A stretch of DNA of 64,000 nt from Dactylorhiza incarnata (GCA_033032865.1 JAWHQI010000268.1:1426001-1490000); one strand, 5' to 3'; counted from the first letter of the stretch, positions 1 through 11,920 are shown. Notes: generated by a model not told the origin, from the sequence alone. A program made the numbers and translations.

Positions 1-530
1 GAGGAGAAACGCAATCGTTCATAAGTTTACCATAGTAAAGAAGAGAGGAAGAGATTCCCTCCTCTTGCTAGCATTTCCGACTTCTATTTTATGCAATATT
101 CGTTATTCGTCCTAAGTTAGAGATGACTAGGGGAATATAGAGTGTTAAGATCTTCGAGATTCGAGAGATGAGGAGTTCTTCCATAAAAATTGTTGCAAGA
201 TAATTTTATCAAGCATTCTCACTTAATATTATTTGCATGCATCATTTCAACATACACAAGAAATCAGAAATACAAGATTGCTTCCTTTCCAATAGTTAAG
301 AAGTATTTCTAAAATCTTTATAATTTGCTAATTAGTTCAAATTTTTGTTAAAATCTGTAGTATCTTAAAGAATCACCATATTCGACTTGCTTGGATTTAA
401 AGAAACGGTGTAACTAGTATTTACAAGTATTAGGTTAAGCACTTCTCTGTGGGAATGATCTCACTCACACTTTATTACTTGATCGGCACGTATACTTGCG
501 TTAATATATATATCCATTTTGGGCGTATCA
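1..530 (+). repeat. 5' LTR, 3' portion only
   Basis: This matches 4510-5037 of the complete LTR at 3605-5037, so about 900 bases of the LTR lie left of the window. It ends in TATCA, the inverse of the TGATA that starts the other LTR. The short motif GAGATTCGAGAGATGA occurs here once (near 156) and several times in the complete LTR. Confidence 0.9.
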
Positions 531-533
531 TGT

Positions 534-556
534 TTTTGGCTCCGTTGCCAGGGAAG
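534..556 (+). promoter_or_regulatory. Primer-binding site of the Tat/Athila-like element
   Basis: TTTTGGCTCCGTTGCCAGGG begins four bases after the LTR end. The family's usual form is TGGCGCCGTTGCCGGGG, which pairs with a tRNA 3' end. Here two positions differ, so priming may be weakened. The call rests on position and motif. Confidence 0.75.
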
Positions 557-1005
557 TGCGACGAATCTAGTGTTTTTCTTGCAATATTAGTGAACCTGAG
601 TATTTAGAGCTCAAGTTTTTTTTTTCTATTAGATAAATTAATTGTGAAGTTGTCTTTTTTTTTAATTCCCTTTTCATTGTTATTTAAAATTTTCTAAGCG
701 GACCTTCATAGTGGTTTTGTATTTATACAGATAATTTATGCATCATTTCAATTTGTGAATCCACCCCTACAAATCATGTTTTCTTATTCTCAATGTCGAT
801 GATGCGGGTCTTATAATCATAATAGTGATGAATGTTATATAGGAGACCGTAGTTATATTTCATATGGCTCACCCAATTTGGCACCAATATCCTATGATGC
901 GTCATATGTCGAGCTTAATTCTTATAATTACGCACATCCACAACAAGTATCGTTCCTTATTTCAGCCCGACCCCTCAAAAACCGAGAAGAAATGAGAAAC
1001 AATGT

Positions 1006-2019
1006 TTGTTTTGTCATAGCACTGACCAAGCATTAAAAGATTGCATTGCATTTCAACGTAAAAGGGAAAAGGAGGATGAGCTGGCTATTCAAATTGTCTC
1101 GTCCTCTTCTCATTCCGGTGTTTCTTCCACCTATGATGATATATACGCAGTATCACCTTGTCTACGAGGGAGTGTTGCAGATATTCCTATCATAATTTCC
1201 GATGATTGGTGCTATGACATAGTGGAACCTCCTCTCCCTACACATTCATCATCTCTTTTGGATTCACCCCGGGAGGAACCAATCTGTATATTCTCTGATA
1301 CTGTGTTTGACACAGTTCCTTCATTGCATAAACTTTCTGCACCCATTTCCTCTAATACTGCTTTAGCCATCCAACATGTCAAGGTTACAGAGATTGTAGT
1401 CGAATCACAAAAGTTCGACGAGGATATCTCACTGGTTGAGGAAGTATCCACTTACTCATTTGTTGACGATGCCAATGTCGCTTGCGTGACTCCTATACCC
1501 TCTGATATCTCTTGCCCCGCCTTGGATGTCGACAGCAGTGTACGTACTTTGGAGCCTGTTGAGAGTGAGACCGGGACCACTCCCCTGATTTTCAATTATT
1601 TAAGTCTTTCTTCTAATTTATTTCCTAAACCCCCTTCGCCATCTGAGTCTATGCAAGTTAATGAGTCGCGGGTGCATCAGGAGGATAGGGAGCGACAAGC
1701 TCAATTTGATGTGGTGAGCATCCTCTTTTGTGAGGAGGTTGATCACTCCTTCATCGAGGCAGCTCTACTTGTTGCTTTCTCCCCATGTATTGTCCCTGAG
1801 GACGATGACACCTTGCTAGACAAAGATATATATTTTGATGAGATGAGTGAGGAGCAGACCTCCTCCTCCTCTTACTTTCTATTTCCCTTACCTGTGAAGT
1901 TCAGGTATTACTATTCAGGAGAGGAGGTAATTGTGTTATCTCCATATCGGTACCCATTACCGCAATGGATATTAAGGCATTTACCTGTTCACTTTATCTT
2001 TCATAGGCCAATAATCTAG
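1006..2019 (+). CDS. Uncharacterised ORF in the Tat/Athila-like element
   Basis: The frame is open from about 928 to the TAG at 2017-2019. The TTG at 1006 is not a likely plant start, and no in-frame ATG lies upstream within the open stretch. An adjacent frame carries another open stretch just upstream (roughly 860-1000), which suggests a frameshifted longer reading frame. The protein is acidic and rich in Ser, Asp, Glu and Pro, with an early Cys-x-x-Cys-His stretch. I see no retroviral zinc knuckle, protease DTG, reverse-transcriptase DD or integrase motif. Its position just after the primer-binding site is where gag would lie. It may be a degraded gag or an element-specific protein, and I do not assign a function. 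Confidence 0.4.
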   Translation: MFCHSTDQALKDCIAFQRKREKEDELAIQIVSSSSHSGVSSTYDDIYAVSPCLRGSVADIPIIISDDWCYDIVEPPLPTHSSSLLDSPREEPICIFSDTVFDTVPSLHKLSAPISSNTALAIQHVKVTEIVVESQKFDEDISLVEEVSTYSFVDDANVACVTPIPSDISCPALDVDSSVRTLEPVESETGTTPLIFNYLSLSSNLFPKPPSPSESMQVNESRVHQEDRERQAQFDVVSILFCEEVDHSFIEAALLVAFSPCIVPEDDDTLLDKDIYFDEMSEEQTSSSSYFLFPLPVKFRYYYSGEEVIVLSPYRYPLPQWILRHLPVHFIFHRPII

Positions 2020-2915
2020 AATATTTTTTAAGGCCTAAATAAGTCATGCTGGGAGACAATAAACCCAGTAGTTATCTTATTTTTATTTTTCCTGTATTTT
2101 TATTTTTCCAAGTCTAGTTCAATTAGTTTTTCTTATGTGTCTATTTTCCTTGTTTATTGGAGCTCACCACTGCAAGTACACTTCATTTGGGCTTAACATT
2201 AAAATCTTTGATCTTATTTCGCCTCCTGAGCATATAAAAAGAAGAGATGTGAAGAAGCTTCAGAGTGTTAATTTCAGGGGAGTATTTATATTCAGTTTTT
2301 ATTTTGAATGATTAAATCTTTCTTATTCAAATATGATTTACTGTACCAATTCTTCAAAAAAAATATCTTTGCTAGGGACTAACAAAGAAATAAGTGCGGG
2401 GGTGAGAAAACCTCCACCGAATGAGTGAATCATAATCTATTGAATATTAATTTGAAGTGTTTTATTCTTGTTATCCTTCATAAGTATTCCTTATTCAAGT
2501 AATTCAATTTGAATTGGTTGGTAGACTAGTCAATCCTAAGAGTTCATATTATGATTTTGAAGTTAGTAAGATATGTTAGAGCTCTCTTAAGTATTTCTTT
2601 TATGCACTATATTCTTTAAGAGAATTTGCTCCCTACAAAATAAATTTATTAACTTATTAACATAATGATGGAAGGATGAGCAAGAACTGAGTCAATGTTG
2701 TAAGCTAAAATATGGAGTGTATGTAGTTAATTGATAATAATGATTAAGGCCATCTTTGGATCAGTTCACACCACGCAGCCAACAATTATTTAGATTATCC
2801 ATAATCCTTTGAGCTTGAGCCTTGCCATTTTGATACCATTTGACCATGCATAATTTTTCTATAATTTTACTAGTTATTTCTTAGTTAACTTTCCAACTTT
2901 GGGTGTTTAATAAAA

Positions 2916-3088
2916 AATGTATGATGACATAGTGATATGTGGCCTAAGTGTGTGTACACCTACTTGGAATGATCCCAACTATGATCATAAAGTAAGAAAA
3001 AAATTGAAAAAAAAAGAATAATGTATAATGACATAGTGATATGTGGCCTAAGTGTGTATACACCTACTTGGAATGATCCCAACTATGG
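2916..3088 (+). repeat. Two-copy direct repeat, period about 104 bp
   Basis: Copy 1 (2916-2984) and copy 2 (3020-3088) share TGACATAGTGATATGTGGCC and CACCTACTTGGAATGATCCC with few changes. They are separated by an A-rich spacer. This is a local tandem duplication inside the element, with no coding consequence visible. Confidence 0.85.
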
Positions 3089-3567
3089 ACTAAAAAATGA
3101 TGATTGAGAAATAAACCTCAAAGTATGGAGAGTTATTAATTATATTAACTAGGAAAATTTCGTCCACTATCAAATTTTATCCTTAAGTTCCTTACCAAGC
3201 CAAAGTCATTTCAACCGCAAGCCCTTATGATTTCTTGTCAAATTGAATTACTAAACTCTTATGCAAGCTAAAGCAAAGACGCGTCTTATTCTTATCCTTT
3301 CCAATTATGTGATATTTTAATGAGTTAAGTTGTTTGTGAGTGAATAATTTTATGGAATAACACACACAACACTAGGAAATCATAATTGAGCTTTAACTCT
3401 TATCAAGCTAATGGATTTATGCATATTTGAAATTTTAACGATTGACATGTCCACCATTTGTTAATGTGAATTACTTGAGTAATCTCGACATTATATTCAA
3501 GGGTAAAGAAGCTCGTACTTATATGTTGGTAGATATTCACTCATTCAATAGGCTGCAATGATTAATC

Positions 3568-3604
3568 TTTGCTCGGGACTAGCAAATAGCTAAGTATGGG
3601 GGTG
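3568..3604 (+). promoter_or_regulatory. Polypurine tract and preceding stem, plus-strand primer
   Basis: TTTGCTCGGGACTAGCAAA is a short inverted repeat followed by AAGTATGGGGGTG, directly abutting the LTR start TGATAAC at 3605. This arrangement is a conserved signature of Tat/Athila elements, where it primes plus-strand DNA synthesis. Confidence 0.8.
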
Positions 3605-5037
3605 TGATAACTTCCCCAAAAGAAGTTATCTTGATCTATTATTTTAACTCTTTAGCTAATTTATTTGATAAATATGAATAAAAAGTATATATAAAATGGA
3701 GAGATTGTTATTTGGATTAAGTTTGGCTATTATTGTTGTTTTTGTATGTTTTATCGCAGGGAATGCAAAGATTCAAACTTAACATCAAAGGTTAATCATA
3801 TATTAAAGCCAAGAACATGTTGCAACAAGGTCACAACAAATCCAGTGCAGTTTTTATGAAGAAATTCCAGCAGAACATTTGTTACAACAAATCCAGTTCC
3901 GAAAATTCCAGGCAAAACTGTGCAGAAAAATTTGTTGCAACAAATCCGTGAAAATCTGAAATTTCAAACTCCGAAAATGTTTAAAATCCGGCAGTTTTAT
4001 GGCGAAAAGTAACACCCATTCGGCCATGGGGTGTCTCCAAAGTTGGCGTATGACTACATAAGGGGAGGAGGAGAGAGAAACAATCATTCCTTTCATCTTC
4101 TTCATTATTTCAACTTCTCCATTTTCGAAAAAAGGAGAAAACCAGGGAAGAAAGGAGAAAACTGAAATTCAGCGCTATGTACTGTAAGATCTCTCTAATT
4201 TTGCGGCGTTTTTCCGTAGTTATGAACTAAACTCTCTAAGTCTTGTATGAAGAGAGTATTGTGTATGTTTTGATAGTGTAATCTTCTCATTTTGAGTTTG
4301 TTTGATGAATTACTTTTGGTGAAACTTATGAATTTATTTATGAAACTGTTGGCTTATGCTTTCTTCTACTATTTCGCTACGAGATTCGAGAGATGAGTGC
4401 GTAATATTAGTTTGAAGGCTATCATATTGCACCCCGAGATTCGAGAGATGAGTGGTGTAAATTTCTAACCAAAAGTTTCTATCCTTACGGTGTGTTTCGA
4501 GATTCGAGAGAGGAGAAACGCAATCGTTCATAAGTTTACCATAGTAAAGAAGAGAGGAAGAGATTCCCTCCTCTTGCTAGCATTTCCGACTTCTATTCTA
4601 TGCAATATTCGTTATTCGTCTTAAGTTAGAGATGACTAGGGGAATATAAAGTGTTAAGATCTTCGAGATTCGAGAGATGAGGAGTTCTTCCATAAAAGTC
4701 GTTGCAAGATAATTTTATCAAACATTCTCACTTAATATTATTTGCATGCATCATTTCAACATACACAAGAAATCTGAAATACAAGATTGCTTCCTTTCCA
4801 ATAGTTAAGAAGTATTTCTAAAATCTTTATAATTTGCTAATTAGTTTAAATCTTTGTTAAAATCTTTAGTATCTTAAAGAATCACCATATTCGACTTGCT
4901 TGGATTTAAAGAAACGGTGTAACTAGTATTTACAAGCATTAGGTTAAGCACTTCTCCGTGGGAACGATCTCACTCACACTTTATTACTTGATCGGCACGT
5001 ATACTTGCGTTAATATATATCCATTTCGGGCGTATCA
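3605..5037 (+). repeat. 3' LTR of the Tat/Athila-like element (1433 bp)
   Basis: It starts TGATAAC and ends GTATCA, giving short terminal inversion TGATA/TATCA. Its last 528 bases match 1-530. The motif GAGATTCGAGAGATGA recurs near 4381, 4436, 4501 and 4664. The ORFs of 65-83 codons in this stretch show no family features and are not called. Confidence 0.9.
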
Positions 5038-6242
5038 CTAGTGCATTTACTCATGATTGTAGAGAACAATGTAGGTAAGCTTTAAGTCCAATTCTCATGA
5101 GTGGAAGTATTATAAATGATAATGATGTGTACAATAAGTGAGTTTTGATAAAGCATACAAGTGTAGAAATCAAATCACATGAAACTATGTAATGTAAGAG
5201 CATAACTTCAATTGAACAAAAACAACTTTACTTTAACAAATTTCAATGCACTAAATTTTTTTTTTTTAAAGAAAAGTGGTGAAAATTTTGTTTGCACAAG
5301 ACACTTTACAATTCTTTCCAAGATGCTCAACCTCACAATGCTCATTAAGACTTATATATCAGGAGTTCAAGTAGTGCTTGGTGGAGTTATCCTTGTCATT
5401 CATTTGTTGCTTTTTAGACTTAGTGACAAGGGACTCCGAATTCACTTGTTTAGCAAACATAGTTTATATTTTGTTTTGAATTTTATTTACCATATTTCTC
5501 TAAATACAAGAGCATAAAAAACAAAGAATTCAAGAAAGAATTCAATGTTGTGTAGGTAAACTGTTTATAAAATTCAAAATAAATTCTTATGCTACACAAC
5601 CATGTAAAAATAAGATTTAAAAACACATGTATATTAACCAAAAAGTGTAAGTGAGACAATCATTATCAAAGATAAAAATTTACTCATACTTAGGGGCATG
5701 TAAAAGCATTTTGACATATGTTATTTATTCTCAAACTCTTTGCACATTTGAAGATAATTAATTTTGAAGGCATGATTAAATCGAAACAATGTTTTTAATG
5801 AAACTTGAAGGTTTAAATTAAACATTGTAAATAATCTTGAAGCAATATATATATAATCATCCTTGAAATCAACATTTAAGCTTATAGTATTTTTTTGTTT
5901 TTAAGTTTTGAAGGAAATACCAACACAGTTGTAAAAACACACACACAAAAAATTTTGAGCATAGAAGCTAACGCCAGGCGTTAACTTCTTAACGCCGGGA
6001 CAGGGCACTAAAATTTGACTTTTTGAAAAATCTTTTTCATGGTTCATTTGTAATATAAAGAGGCCTTCTTACAGTTGAAATTTCAGACATTATGGAGTTG
6101 ATATGATGACCTTTTTAGTGTGTTTTTGGTGGTTTTCCAATATTTTTTAAATTTTAATTGATTTTTAATTTTTTTTAAGAGAAAAAAAATGCAATCAAAT
6201 ATATCAAAGTACATAAAATAATTTGATAGCTTTTTATAAGGG
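5038..6242 (-). other. AT-rich 3' non-coding region of the SIRE-like element
   Basis: There is no supported gene. An open frame of 101 codons at 5212-5517 crosses homopolymers and has no motif. The palindromic motif TAACGCCAGGCGTTAA occurs near 5970, the same motif that is clustered in this element's LTR, which links the stretch to the element. SIRE-type elements commonly have a long region, sometimes an env-like ORF, between pol and the 3' LTR, but I see no intact env-like frame. Confidence 0.6.
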
Positions 6243-7930
6243 TCAAACTGACATTTCTAGGACACCTAATTCTAACCTAAGCATGTGAAAACGTGCATCG
6301 GGTAGAGGTTTGGTAAAAATGTCGACAAGTTGTGATTCCGTCCCTATAAAGCTAATTTTAACACGTTCCTTCTTAATATGATCTCTAATGAAATGATGTC
6401 GGACATCTATATGTTTAGATCTAGAATGATGTACGAGATTGTTTGTGAGATCTATAGCGCTCTTGTTGTCACACTTTAATTCAATGTTATTTAGATAAAC
6501 ACCAAAGTCTTCTAACGTTTGGGTCATCCATAATGCTTGTGCACAACAACTACCTAGTGCGATATATTCGGCCTCGGTGGTGGAGAGGGCAATAGAATTA
6601 TGTTTCCTACTCGACCATGATATAAGTGAAGGGCCTATAAAATGACACGTGTCACTAGTGCTTTTACGATCTAATGAACATCTCGCATAGTCCGAATCAG
6701 AAAAACCGTGTAGAATAAAACAATCATTATGAGGATACCATAAGCCTAACCTAGATGTTCCGATTAGATATCTAAAGATACGTTTAACCGCTTTTAAATG
6801 TGATTCTTTTGGGTTAGCTTGAAATCTAGCACATAAACAAACGGAAAACATAATATCGGGTCTAGGTGCGCTTAAATAAAGCAATGAGCCTATCATTCCT
6901 CTATATAATGTTTGATCAATAGAAATACCGGCTTCATCTTTTCCTAATTTTAGTGATGCACTCATTGGTGTATTAGCTTGTTTTAGGTTTTCAAATCCAA
7001 ATCTCTTAAGAATATCATGAACATATTTAGTTTGACAAATAAATATACCATCTTATTTTTGTGAGATTTGAAATCCTAGAAAATAAGTGAGTTCTCCTAC
7101 CAAGCTCATTTCAAATTCATTTTTCATCACTAAAATTACTTCATTACATAATACTTCATTGGCTCCAAAAATGATATCATCAACATAAATTTGCAATATA
7201 ATCAAATCATTATCTATATGCTTAATGAAGAGTGTATTATCCGCACTTCCCATTTTATAACTGTGCTTTATCAAAAATAATGTCAATATATCATACCAAG
7301 CACGTGATGCTTGCTTTAATCCATAAAGCGCTTTTTCTAACTTATACACATGATTAGGAAATTTTCATTCACAAAACTGGGGGGTTGTTCTACATAAACT
7401 TCTTCTTTTATAATCCCGTTTAGAAAGACACTTTTAACATCCATTTGAAATAATTTAAATCTTTTAAAACTCGCAAATGCAAGAAATATTCTAATTGATT
7501 CTAGGCGAGCAACGAGTGCAAAAGTTTCATCAAAATCTACCTCTTCGATTTGTGAATAACCTTGTGCAACAAGTCTTGCTTTATTCCATTTGACTCCTAT
7601 AACTGATGATTAGATGGCCTCTCAACTAAATTCCAAACCTTATTACGTTCAAATTGATTTAATTCATCATTCATAGCAATAAACCAAAATTCATCATTTA
7701 AAGCGGTTGAAACATTTTTTGGTTCTATTTTGGATATAAAACAAAGGTTTGAAAAAGACTAATGTAAAGAAGAACGAGTACTTACCCCTTTTGATGGTTC
7801 TCCTATCACAAGCTCCCTTGGATGATCCTTTGAAAATTGTAGCACACTTGGAGGAACATATTCTACTTGTTCTTCTTCTTTCTCCTCTTCTTTTTTTCCA
7901 AGTAATTCATCATCCTCATACTCCAAAGAG
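6243..7930 (-). pseudogene. Copia reverse transcriptase and RNase H, broken
   Basis: Reading leftwards from the solo LTR: an acidic linker (about 7930-7760) is followed by a badly decayed reverse-transcriptase N terminus. An open piece at 7349-7053 has ALYGLKQASRAWYD and the intact catalytic IYVDDIIFG motif. The next piece, 6965-6243 (240 codons), carries RNase H features, including an ALSTTEAEYIA-type segment and a C-terminal HIDVRHHFIRDHI. Stops or frameshifts separate these pieces (for example around 7050 and 7620). In an intact element they would form the C-terminal half of the polyprotein and copy genomic RNA into DNA in the virus-like particle. Confidence 0.85.
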
Positions 7931-7935
7931 GGAAG

Positions 7936-8593
7936 TGTTGACGCCAGGAAAACCCTGACCTCAAGATTCGGACCGATGCAGCCGGAGGTTACTCGCCCAG
8001 CAGTCCAACGAGAGGGCTTGGCTGGCACTATGAAGGAGCTAGAAGAGCAACAAATAGGACCCCAGGCGCTGCGGCAGGGAGGTCCCACCACGTACCCAGA
8101 AGCTCCGAAGAGACTTCCCCTCCAAGACCAAAAATGGCCGAGCAGGGTACAAGGAAGGCACCGACTTGGCTAGTACCGGGAGTAGCGGCCAAGTGTGACA
8201 GGTTCCAGAATGCAAGAGCAGGGTTTCAAAAGCTCAGGTCCAGGTGCCAATCCAAGTACCCCTGGGGTCCTATTTATAGGAAAACCAAAGGGTAGGGAGG
8301 GTTTATAGTCCAGCCCCCAACCTGGCGACTATGGGTTACTTGGCGAGTATCACGCCATAGTCGCCCATCTGGCGAATATTGCCTGCATACTCGCGCACGC
8401 CGGGCCAATAATCGCCAGGTCTTCTGTTCCACACTCGCCAACCTGGCGAGTATTGCCTGCATACTCGTCGAGGTCTTCTCTACTTCCTCCTTGAACTGCC
8501 GGGCTCTGTGTTGACCTCTTTGACTTTGACTTCTGCCTACGTGGCCTTGGGGGGGGGGGGGGGGGTCCACCCTCGGAGAATGAGGGTTGTACA
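7936..8593. mobile_element. Solo LTR (658 bp), TSD GGAAG
   Basis: It begins TGTTGACGCC and ends TTGTACA, with the 5-bp direct repeat GGAAG on both sides (7931-7935 and 8594-8598). Removing it rejoins the copia frame between the integrase C-terminal side and the reverse-transcriptase linker, which confirms an insertion. A diverged relative lies at 60212-60923. The interior has inverted-repeat-like stretches built from CTGGCGAGTATTGCC variants and a run of 17 G (8549-8565). No ORF inside is credible; apparent ORFs cross from element into host. The orientation of the parent element is unknown. Confidence 0.88.
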
Positions 8594-8598
8594 GGAAG

Positions 8599-9902
8599 GG
8601 GTTCATCTTCCTTTCCTGTATGATTAGTATCTACACAAGGAACAAACTCATCAAATCTTATATGTATAGACTCTTCAACTACTTTAGTTCTTTTATTATA
8701 TATTCTATAAGTCTTGCTAGTTGAAGAGTAACCAATGAAAATTCTCTCATCGCATTTTTCATCAAATTTCCCTAGAGCATCTTTAGTGTTTAAAATGAAA
8801 CATTTACAACCAAACACATGAAAATAAGATACATTAGGTTTTCTTTTAAAGTAAAGCTCATAAGGTGTCAATTTTAAAATAGGACGAAGCATGACACGAT
8901 TAATAATATAACAAGAAGTATTAACCGCTTCGGCCCAAAATAATTTAGGCAACCCATATTCACAAAGCATAGTGCGTGCTAGCTCTTGAAGGGTTCTATT
9001 TTTCCTCTCCACTACACTATTTTGTTGTGGGGTGCGAGGAGCAAAAAATTCATGTTTAATTCCTAAATCATCACAAAAAGAATAAAATATATCATTTTCA
9101 AATTCTCCTCCATGATCCGAACGTATGCATTTAATCTTTAAATCAAGTTCATTTTGAATACGAATGCATAGTTTAGTAAATTCAAGGAATGCATCGGATT
9201 TGAAGATAAAAATAATGTCCAACAAAATCTAGAAAAATCATCAATTATTACAAATGTATATTTTCTTCCTCCTAGACTAGAAGTGCTAACCGGTCCAAAT
9301 AAATCCATATGAATTAATTGAAGAGGTCTAGTGGTAGAAATAATATTTTTGCTTTTAAAAGAATTTTTTGAAAATTTTCCTTTTTGGCAAGGCGTACAAA
9401 GAGAAGATAAATTTCCATTAAGCATAAGTAATCCCTTAATTAATTTATCTTTTGATAATTTCAAAATAAGCTTGGTGCTAGAGTGACCAAGGCGTCTATG
9501 CCAAAGTTCTAATTCTTTATTTTTAGAAATAAAACATTTTAAAGAATAATTTGAAAGATCATTAAAAGTAATCGTATAAACACTATGCATCCTAGGTGCG
9601 GTGAGTATGACATCATTTGTTTTAGAATTTATAATTTTTCAAAGATTTGTAGATGATTCAAATAATACATTTAAACCCTTATCACACAATTGACTAATTG
9701 AAATTAGATTATGTTTTAAACCATTTACATATAAAACATTTGAGATTGAGAAAGAATCGTTACCCACTGTACCGATGCCCATGATCCTTCCTTTACGGTT
9801 GTCACCAAATGTCACCATCCCTCCTTTCTTCATCTCAAGGCTAAGGAACTTTGCTTTGTTTCCCGTCATGTGTTTGGAGCATCCCGAGTCCAAATACCAC
9901 AC
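8599..9902 (-). pseudogene. Copia protease and integrase, frameshifted
   Basis: Three open pieces run leftwards. 9902-9639 is the protease, with catalytic DSG in WYLDSGCSKHMTG. 9590 to about 9180 has the integrase zinc-binding part (LWHRRLGHSS ... LCTPCQKGK) and the start of the catalytic core (HMDLFGPV, VIIDDFSRF). About 9225-8599 continues the core (IRSDHGGEFEN, APRTPQQNSVVERKNRTLQE) and the C-terminal domain. Breaks lie at about 9600-9640 and 9180-9230. The catalytic acidic residues of the DDE triad are visible but split between frames. Integrase would insert element DNA into the genome. Confidence 0.87.
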
Positions 9903-9932
9903 GTCCTGTTTGTCCTTAGCCTGCCAACATAC

Positions 9933-11875
9933 CTAAAAAGGAGATGAGAGTAAAGATTCGGATACCCAAGAGGTTCCTCCCATAGAAATGGTGGAAACCT
10001 TAGACACCCAGATTTGCTTTATAGCACTGCGACCCTTTTTCTTACAAGAGTTTGAGGCGTGTCCAAATAAATGATATTTGACACACACTATAAAAGGGGA
10101 TGAGACCCTTTTTGAAGTTTTGAGTAAGCTCTTGCTAGAATATGAGGTAACATTTAAGTTTTTGAAATTATTATTACCAGAATTAATTTTTCTAGACTTA
10201 TGGCTAATGCCGGCGTTAGGAGTTAACGCCTGGCGATAGCTTCCAGAACTATATCCAAGGCCAGATTTGGCACTCCCATGGCATTGGTTGGCCAAGATCA
10301 TGTCCAGAGATGTTTATCCAACTCTGAATTTTTTAATAGCCATATTTAAATCATGAATGCGGGTTTTGAGAGCGGTGTTTTCCGTTACTAACATAACGCA
10401 CCGATTCGCAAAACTTTTCTTTCCATCATCTATTTGAGAAAGAGAGGTTTTTAAAGTTCTTTCCAAATCCCCCTTCTCTTTAGTAAGAAGTTCAATAGTG
10501 GAGTGAGATTTAGAAAAAGATTCTTCAAGTTTTTTCACTCTTGCCAAGGAGTGATTGCACTCTTGACAAGATACCTTTTCTTTCCCCAATTGTTTAGATA
10601 ATTTTTTATTTTCTTTTAACAAAAGTTTATTTTCAGAATTTAGAAGATCAATATCTTTTAAACTTTTATCAAAAAATTTGCATGTTTGTAAATATTCAAT
10701 ATATAAATTATCATAAGAAGTAGGGAGAGTTACCTCAGTGTCGCTTTGGACACTGCATTCATCTTTGGATATCTTGTTACTCTTTCCCATCAGGCACATG
10801 TTTGCCTCTTCTTCATCACTAGTGGATGAGCCGCTTGAATCCTCAGAGGAGGAGTCTCCCATGTAGCCGCTTTTAGGGCCTTCTTCTTCTCTTTTTCCTT
10901 GTGCCCTCTTTCTTTACGCTCTTTCAGATATTTTGGGCACTGGCTCCGGATGTGTCCGGTCTTTCTACAATGATAGCACTTCGGTGGTGGTCGCTCATCA
11001 TCGTCCTCGTCGCTACCTCTTCCTTTCTTTGATGAAGATCCTTTCTTGATGAAGTATTTCCGAAAGGTATTTCTCCTTTCCGGATTCTTCATGAACCTTT
11101 TGAACTTTTTCACAAAGAGGCTTTCCACGTCCTCTTCATCATTATCTCTGTCAACCTCCTTCTTTGCCTTCAATGCTAAGGCCTTCTTCTTTGGCTCCAT
11201 GTTGTACTCTTGTTGTTGAATTTTGAGTTCAACCTCATGGGTCTTGAGGTTCCCAATAAGGCTCTCAATTTGGAGCTTCTTTAAGTCGTGCGACTCCGAG
11301 ATATCCGTCACCTTTGGATTGAACTTTGGAGGGAGAGACCTTAGAATTTTTCTCACCAAGTCGCCGTTGGAGAACACCTTTCCAAGCACTTTTGAGTCGT
11401 TGACGATTTTGGTGAACCTTGTGTACTAGAATCCACGTCTTCATCCATCTCCATCCGGAATTTCTCATACTCGGATTAAAGTTGGAAGAGCTTTGAATCC
11501 TTCACCTGCGATGTGCCTTTATGAGTAATTTCTATAAGATTCCAAAATATCATAAGTTGTTTTCGCAAGCACAAGTTCTATTAAATTCCGTTATATCCAA
11601 GACACAAAATAATGCATTCATTGCTTTAGCGTTATTCTTACATCTCAACTTATCATTATCATCTCACCTATCTTTAGGTTTTTCCATAATAACATCTCCA
11701 ACAACAAATGTTGGTGGAGTGTAACCAATTTCTACCATTCCTCATACGTCATTATCTAAGGCAGTTAAAAAACAACGCATTTTTGTTTTCCAATAATTAT
11801 AATCAGTTCCAGTAAATAGTGGAGGTCTACCTATCCCTTGACCCTCCAAAAAAGCATGATCGTGATGCGCCATTA
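9933..11875 (-). pseudogene. Copia gag, frameshifted
   Basis: The start ATG lies at about 11875 (MAHHDHAFLEGQGIGRPPLF), followed by a YWKTKM segment typical of copia capsid N termini, then in-frame stops. The next piece, 11389-10790, carries the knuckle CYHCRKTGHIRSQC. Piece 10862-10314 is an acidic, Ser-rich stretch followed by a long coiled coil (Leu/Lys/Glu heptads). Piece 10301-9933 has a second, decayed knuckle around a GHASNSC motif. The long coiled coil after the knuckle is characteristic of SIRE/Maximus gag. At least two stops and two frameshifts (near 11400 and 10870) prevent a full protein, which would have formed the virus-like particle. Confidence 0.85.
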
Positions 11876-11904
11876 TTCCCGGTTGTGAGACCGTTTTGGA
11901 ATAA

Positions 11905-11920
11905 CCTTGCTTTGATACCA
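11905..11920 (-). promoter_or_regulatory. Primer-binding site, initiator-Met tRNA type
   Basis: On the minus strand TGGTATCAAAGCAAGG begins two bases after the LTR end. The usual sequence complementary to plant initiator tRNA-Met is TGGTATCAGAGC, so there is one mismatch in the first 12 bases. Confidence 0.85.

Larger units (their letters stand above)
2020..3604 (+). other. Non-coding interior of the Tat/Athila-like element
   Basis: AT-rich sequence with no supported ORF. It contains a direct duplication of about 69 bp (2916-2984 and 3020-3088, period 104) centred on GTGATATGTGGCCTAAGTG. It also contains two copies of the stem-plus-purine signal that precedes the 3' LTR (2368-2404 and 3568-3604). 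Confidence 0.7.
1..5037 (+). mobile_element. Tat/Athila-like LTR retrotransposon, 5' end cut by window
   Basis: Bases 1-530 recur almost exactly at 4510-5037, which marks direct LTRs. The internal side of the first LTR carries a primer-binding-like stretch of the TTTGGCTCCGTTGCC type, and the upstream side of the second carries a polypurine tract (TATGGGGGTG) preceded by a GCTCGGGACTAGCAAA stem. These are hallmarks of the Tat/Athila branch of Ty3/gypsy. The 3.1-kb interior holds one medium ORF (about 1006-2019) and no recognisable protease, reverse transcriptase or integrase, so the element is probably non-autonomous and depended on a relative for transposition. LTR divergence counted by eye is about 14 substitutions in 528 bases plus a 2-bp TA-repeat indel. 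The element lies across the 3' part of the SIRE-like copia element that begins at 5038. The TSD cannot be tested because the left flank is outside the window. Confidence 0.85.

Noticed and set aside
5212..5517. 101-codon plus-strand ORF
   Set aside because: Low-complexity, AT-rich, no domain, and antisense to the element whose 3' region it occupies.
7759..8091. 110-codon ORF spanning the solo LTR boundary at 7936
   Set aside because: It is a chance fusion of LTR sequence with a copia linker. The TSD shows the two parts were joined by insertion. The 8274-8606 and 8350-9225 frames cross the other edge in the same way.
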